A stretch of 13,432 bases of DNA from Candidatus Woesearchaeota archaeon (GTDB lineage Archaea; Nanobdellota; Nanobdellia; Woesearchaeales; JAGVYJ01): NCBI GenBank assembly GCA_018303315.1, contig JAGVYJ010000011.1:1-13432 (forward strand), given 5' to 3'. Shown here in pieces: positions 11,711 through 13,432 of this stretch. The notes beneath the pieces were generated by a model. It saw nothing but the letters and a program-made list of their open reading frames with translations, ran no database searches and had not been told where the DNA came from. Within the stretch, counting starts at the first letter, position 1. Every line of letters starts with the position of its first letter. A program made the position numbers and the translations under genes.

Positions 11711-11727
11711 AGTCCGCCCGGGGCTAT
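11711..11727 (+). repeat. att-like direct repeat, copy C (abuts pyrD stop)
   Basis: AGTCCGCCCGGGGCTAT, identical to copy A over 17 nt. Its last T is the first base of TCA, the complement of the pyrD TGA stop. It is probably the original chromosomal 3' end of tRNA-Gln, displaced by insertion. Confidence 0.75.
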
Positions 11728-12803
11728 CAGTTATTGGCTCCTATGGCCTCAGAAATATTCCTGTAGCCGTCTGCTTTCATTAATCTTACCAGCCCTTTGT
11801 TGATTTCCTTAATTAAGCCCGGCCCCTTGTAAATCATTCCGGTAATGAGCTGCACCAGGCTGGAGCCGAGCTTTATCTTCCTGTAAGCATCCTCAGCAGA
11901 GAATATGCCTCCGCAGCCCACAATGACGAGCTTTCCTTTTGTTCTGTGGTATGCATACCTTATCAGGGGCTCAGCAAGGTGCTCGACAGGCTTTCCTGAA
12001 ATTCCGCCCTGGGGATGTGCCTGAAGAAATCTGCTGCTGGCCTTAAGCCCTTCCCTGTGCCGGGTCAGGTTGCTTATGATTATTCCATTAACCCACCTGT
12101 GCTGTTTGAGAACAGAGACAATTTCATCCATCTCGTCGAGGGAATGGTCAGGCTTAATCTTAACCAGCACAGGCTTCTTATGCGGCAGTCCCTTCATCGC
12201 ATTCAGGAGCTTCCTCATATTCCCTGGATAACACCATGTCTGGCCGTCTGAAGTGTTGGGACAGCTCACATTCACTGCTGTGTAACCGCCAAGCCCGTCC
12301 AGCAGGGCATACGCCTTCTTGTAATCCTCTATAGCCTGCTCTTCGGTCATGTCATCATTGGTCTTTGCCACAGAGATGCCTATGGGTATCGAAGAGCCAC
12401 GCTCCTTAAGCTTTTCAGCCAGCACTTTTGCTCCCATATTTGCCAGCCCGTAATTGACAATCAAGGCCCGGTCAGCAGGAAGCCGCCAGAGCCTCGGTCT
12501 GGGATTTCCTTTGCACGGCTCAGCAGTGATGCTGCCTACTTCCTCGAAGCCGAAGCCAATGCTGGGCATGAATCCCATAAGCCTCGCATTCTTGTCAAAG
12601 CCTGCTGCCAAACCCACAGGGTTTCTGAAGCGTATGCCCATTACCTCTGATTCAAGCATAGGATGATTGTATGAATACATTGCCTTAACGGCAGAATTCA
12701 TTATGCCGGCATGGGAAACCGCTTCGCCAAGGCTGGTAACAAGGTCATGCACTTTTTCAGGCTCAAGCCTGAAAAGCACAGGCTTTATGATTTTCGCATA
12801 CAT
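11727..12803 (-). CDS. pyrD: Dihydroorotate dehydrogenase, class 2-like (quinone-type)
   Basis: 358-residue FMN enzyme for the dihydroorotate to orotate step of pyrimidine synthesis. Class 2 features: N-terminal membrane-association extension (MYAKIIKPVLFRLEPEKVHDLV), NPVGLAAGFDKNARLM, GFGFEEVGSITAEPCKGNPRPRLWRLP and VNYGLANMGA. The FMN/phosphate loop is KLVIVGCGGIFSAEDAYRKI followed by GSSLVQLITGMIYKGPGL. The substrate loop reads VNVSCPNTSDG, with Cys where class 2 enzymes such as E. coli PyrD have the base Ser (SSPNT); Cys is the class 1 base. ATG 12803 is preferred to GTG 12848: it gives the canonical class 2 start and has a TATA-like box about 27 nt upstream. It is convergent with tRNA-Gln and the mini-element, and its stop overlaps repeat copy C. 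It is divergent from the iron-sulfur gene. Confidence 0.92.
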   Translation of the reverse strand: MYAKIIKPVLFRLEPEKVHDLVTSLGEAVSHAGIMNSAVKAMYSYNHPMLESEVMGIRFRNPVGLAAGFDKNARLMGFMPSIGFGFEEVGSITAEPCKGNPRPRLWRLPADRALIVNYGLANMGAKVLAEKLKERGSSIPIGISVAKTNDDMTEEQAIEDYKKAYALLDGLGGYTAVNVSCPNTSDGQTWCYPGNMRKLLNAMKGLPHKKPVLVKIKPDHSLDEMDEIVSVLKQHRWVNGIIISNLTRHREGLKASSRFLQAHPQGGISGKPVEHLAEPLIRYAYHRTKGKLVIVGCGGIFSAEDAYRKIKLGSSLVQLITGMIYKGPGLIKEINKGLVRLMKADGYRNISEAIGANN

Positions 12804-12823
12804 GACAGGGCCATAACAGCAGG

Positions 12824-12875
12824 CCTTATTTAATTCTTGCCAGTTCACGCACGTGAAGAAGCAAACCTTATAAAT
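12824..12875. promoter_or_regulatory. Divergent promoters for pyrD and the iron-sulfur subunit gene
   Basis: On the minus strand GAATTAAATAAGG (12824-12836) is a TATA-like box about 27 nt before the pyrD ATG. On the plus strand AACCTTATAAAT (12864-12875) is a strong BRE/TATA for the gene at 12908. Confidence 0.55.
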
Positions 12876-12898
12876 CCATAAGAAGTAAGAAACATAGA

Positions 12899-12904
12899 GA
12901 GGTG
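12899..12904 (+). promoter_or_regulatory. Shine-Dalgarno of the iron-sulfur subunit gene
   Basis: GAGGTG, 3 nt before ATG 12908, fixes this start. Confidence 0.7.
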
Positions 12905-12907
12905 TAC

Positions 12908-13432
12908 ATGCAGGTTCTTGAACTGGCTAAACCCCAACTGGATGGATTTGTCAGGGCGGTGAACAAAGAGTATGAGTTCATAGCCCCTGTGAAGACTGAT
13001 GAGATAAGGTTTGAGCCTGTGAAATCAGCTGCCCAGATAAACCTGGCTGAGCAGCCTTTGTATCCCCTGAAGAGATATTTCTTTGTCAAAAAAGAAGTGC
13101 TGTTCACATTTGACGGGAAGGAGATAATAGTGCCCGAGCCCAAGGTGCCGAAAAGGGTTTTCTTCGGTGTGCGAAGGTGCGACCTCAATGCATTGAAGCA
13201 CCAGGACATGGTTTTCCTTGACAAGGAGCATGAAGACCCGTACTATAAGGCAAGAAGGGAAAACGCAATTTTCATCGGCTATCACTGCGATGTGGCCCCT
13301 TCCAAGTACTGCTTCTGCAACTCGCTCAAGCTCGAGGAATACTCCGACCTCATGTTCTTTGACAGGGGAGACAGGTTTGTTGTTGAAGTCCAGACTGAGA
13401 AAGGCCGGGAATTTGTTAAGTCTTACAGCAGG
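12908..13432 (+). CDS. Sulfhydrogenase beta / AsrA-like iron-sulfur subunit, 5' part (runs off window)
   Basis: First 175 residues of a protein open to the window end. Signature: VPKRVFFGVRRCDLNALKHQDMVFLD (80-105), EDPYYKARRENAIFIGYHCD (109-128) and SKYCFCNS (132-139). This is the N-terminal region of the family that includes the HydB/ShyB subunit of archaeal cytoplasmic sulfhydrogenase and the anaerobic sulfite reductase A subunit. They carry 4Fe-4S clusters in a C-terminal ferredoxin domain and pass electrons between an NAD(P)H-linked flavoprotein and the hydrogenase. Most members read GVRPCD; here Pro is Arg. The partner subunits (NAD(P)H reductase, small and large hydrogenase subunits) would be expected just downstream, outside the window. 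A clear TATA box and GAGGTG support the start. Whether it serves a hydrogenase or a sulfite reductase cannot be told from this part. Confidence 0.88.
   Translation, partial: MQVLELAKPQLDGFVRAVNKEYEFIAPVKTDEIRFEPVKSAAQINLAEQPLYPLKRYFFVKKEVLFTFDGKEIIVPEPKVPKRVFFGVRRCDLNALKHQDMVFLDKEHEDPYYKARRENAIFIGYHCDVAPSKYCFCNSLKLEEYSDLMFFDRGDRFVVEVQTEKGREFVKSYSR

Larger units (their letters stand above)
10848..11727. mobile_element. Putative tRNA-Gln-anchored mini integrated element(s)
   Basis: The tRNA 3' end serves as a direct repeat at three places (10850-10864, 11017-11031, 11713-11727), the classic mark of site-specific integration at a tRNA gene. The first segment (167 bp repeat to repeat) is hairpin-rich and non-coding. 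The second (696 bp) carries two small divergent genes for DNA-binding-type proteins, is more AT-rich by eye, and ends with a T-run terminator. There is no integrase, replication gene or other mobile-element hallmark, so mobility would need a recombinase supplied in trans, or the segments are leftovers of larger elements after deletion. The distal repeat overlaps the pyrD stop codon, suggesting tRNA-Gln and pyrD were once directly adjacent, tail to tail. Confidence 0.6.

Noticed and set aside
10848..11727. CRISPR array
   Set aside because: Only three copies of a 15-17 nt repeat at very unequal spacing, identical to a tRNA end, with no cas genes.
12868..13285. Two minus-strand ORFs opposite the iron-sulfur subunit gene
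   Set aside because: The plus frame has a TATA box, a Shine-Dalgarno and family motifs (GVRRCD, CFC); the minus frames are shadows.

Overview
This looks like an archaeal chromosome segment. It encodes aRF1, hypusine-type aIF5A, ribosomal protein L40e, NucS, a TrmG10-type tRNA methyltransferase, an archaeal class I FBP aldolase and an Lrp/AsnC regulator. Most genes have a TATA-like box about 25-30 nt upstream of the start codon and no Shine-Dalgarno sequence, which points to leaderless transcripts. A few genes have a clear GAGGTG-type site instead. Many small genes, single-domain or trimmed proteins and tight packing suggest a DPANN-type archaeon, perhaps related to Woesearchaeota. That lineage call is an inference from gene style, not a measured placement.

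Layout. 1-1555: the 3' part of a membrane H+-pyrophosphatase gene overlaps by 1 nt a Hel308-like ORF that holds only the first RecA domain. 1587-5145: translation and proteostasis genes on the + strand, namely aRF1 (apparently without the domain-3 minidomain), a SprT/WLM-like zinc protease, then the tight cluster aIF5A - L40e - site-2 protease. 5135-7567: a small winged-helix protein (-), a DUF5679-like zinc ribbon, TrmG10, Pcm (L-isoaspartate repair) and a small membrane protein (-). 7686-9184: nucS (+) and class I aldolase (-) meet tail to tail on a shared CTAG. 9222-10628: an Lrp/AsnC regulator diverges from a single-domain asparaginase, followed by two overlapping membrane mini-proteins on the - strand.

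10759-11727 is the most unusual part. A tRNA-Gln(TTG) gene carries a 32-nt intron with a textbook bulge-helix-bulge. Its 3' end (core TCCGCCCGGGGCTAT) recurs exactly at 11017-11031 and 11713-11727. The last copy abuts the pyrD stop codon. The repeats delimit a 167-bp hairpin-rich segment and a 696-bp segment with two divergent small DNA-binding-type genes that share one TATA box. No integrase is present. This reads as one or two minimal tRNA-anchored integrated cassettes, or the remains of a larger element.

11727-13432: a class 2-like dihydroorotate dehydrogenase (-) with a Cys at the catalytic-base position, then the 5' part of an iron-sulfur hydrogenase-beta/AsrA-like subunit (+) that runs off the window. 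Together the genes suggest an anaerobe with pyrophosphate-driven ion pumping, a class I aldolase and perhaps a soluble sulfhydrogenase-type redox complex.
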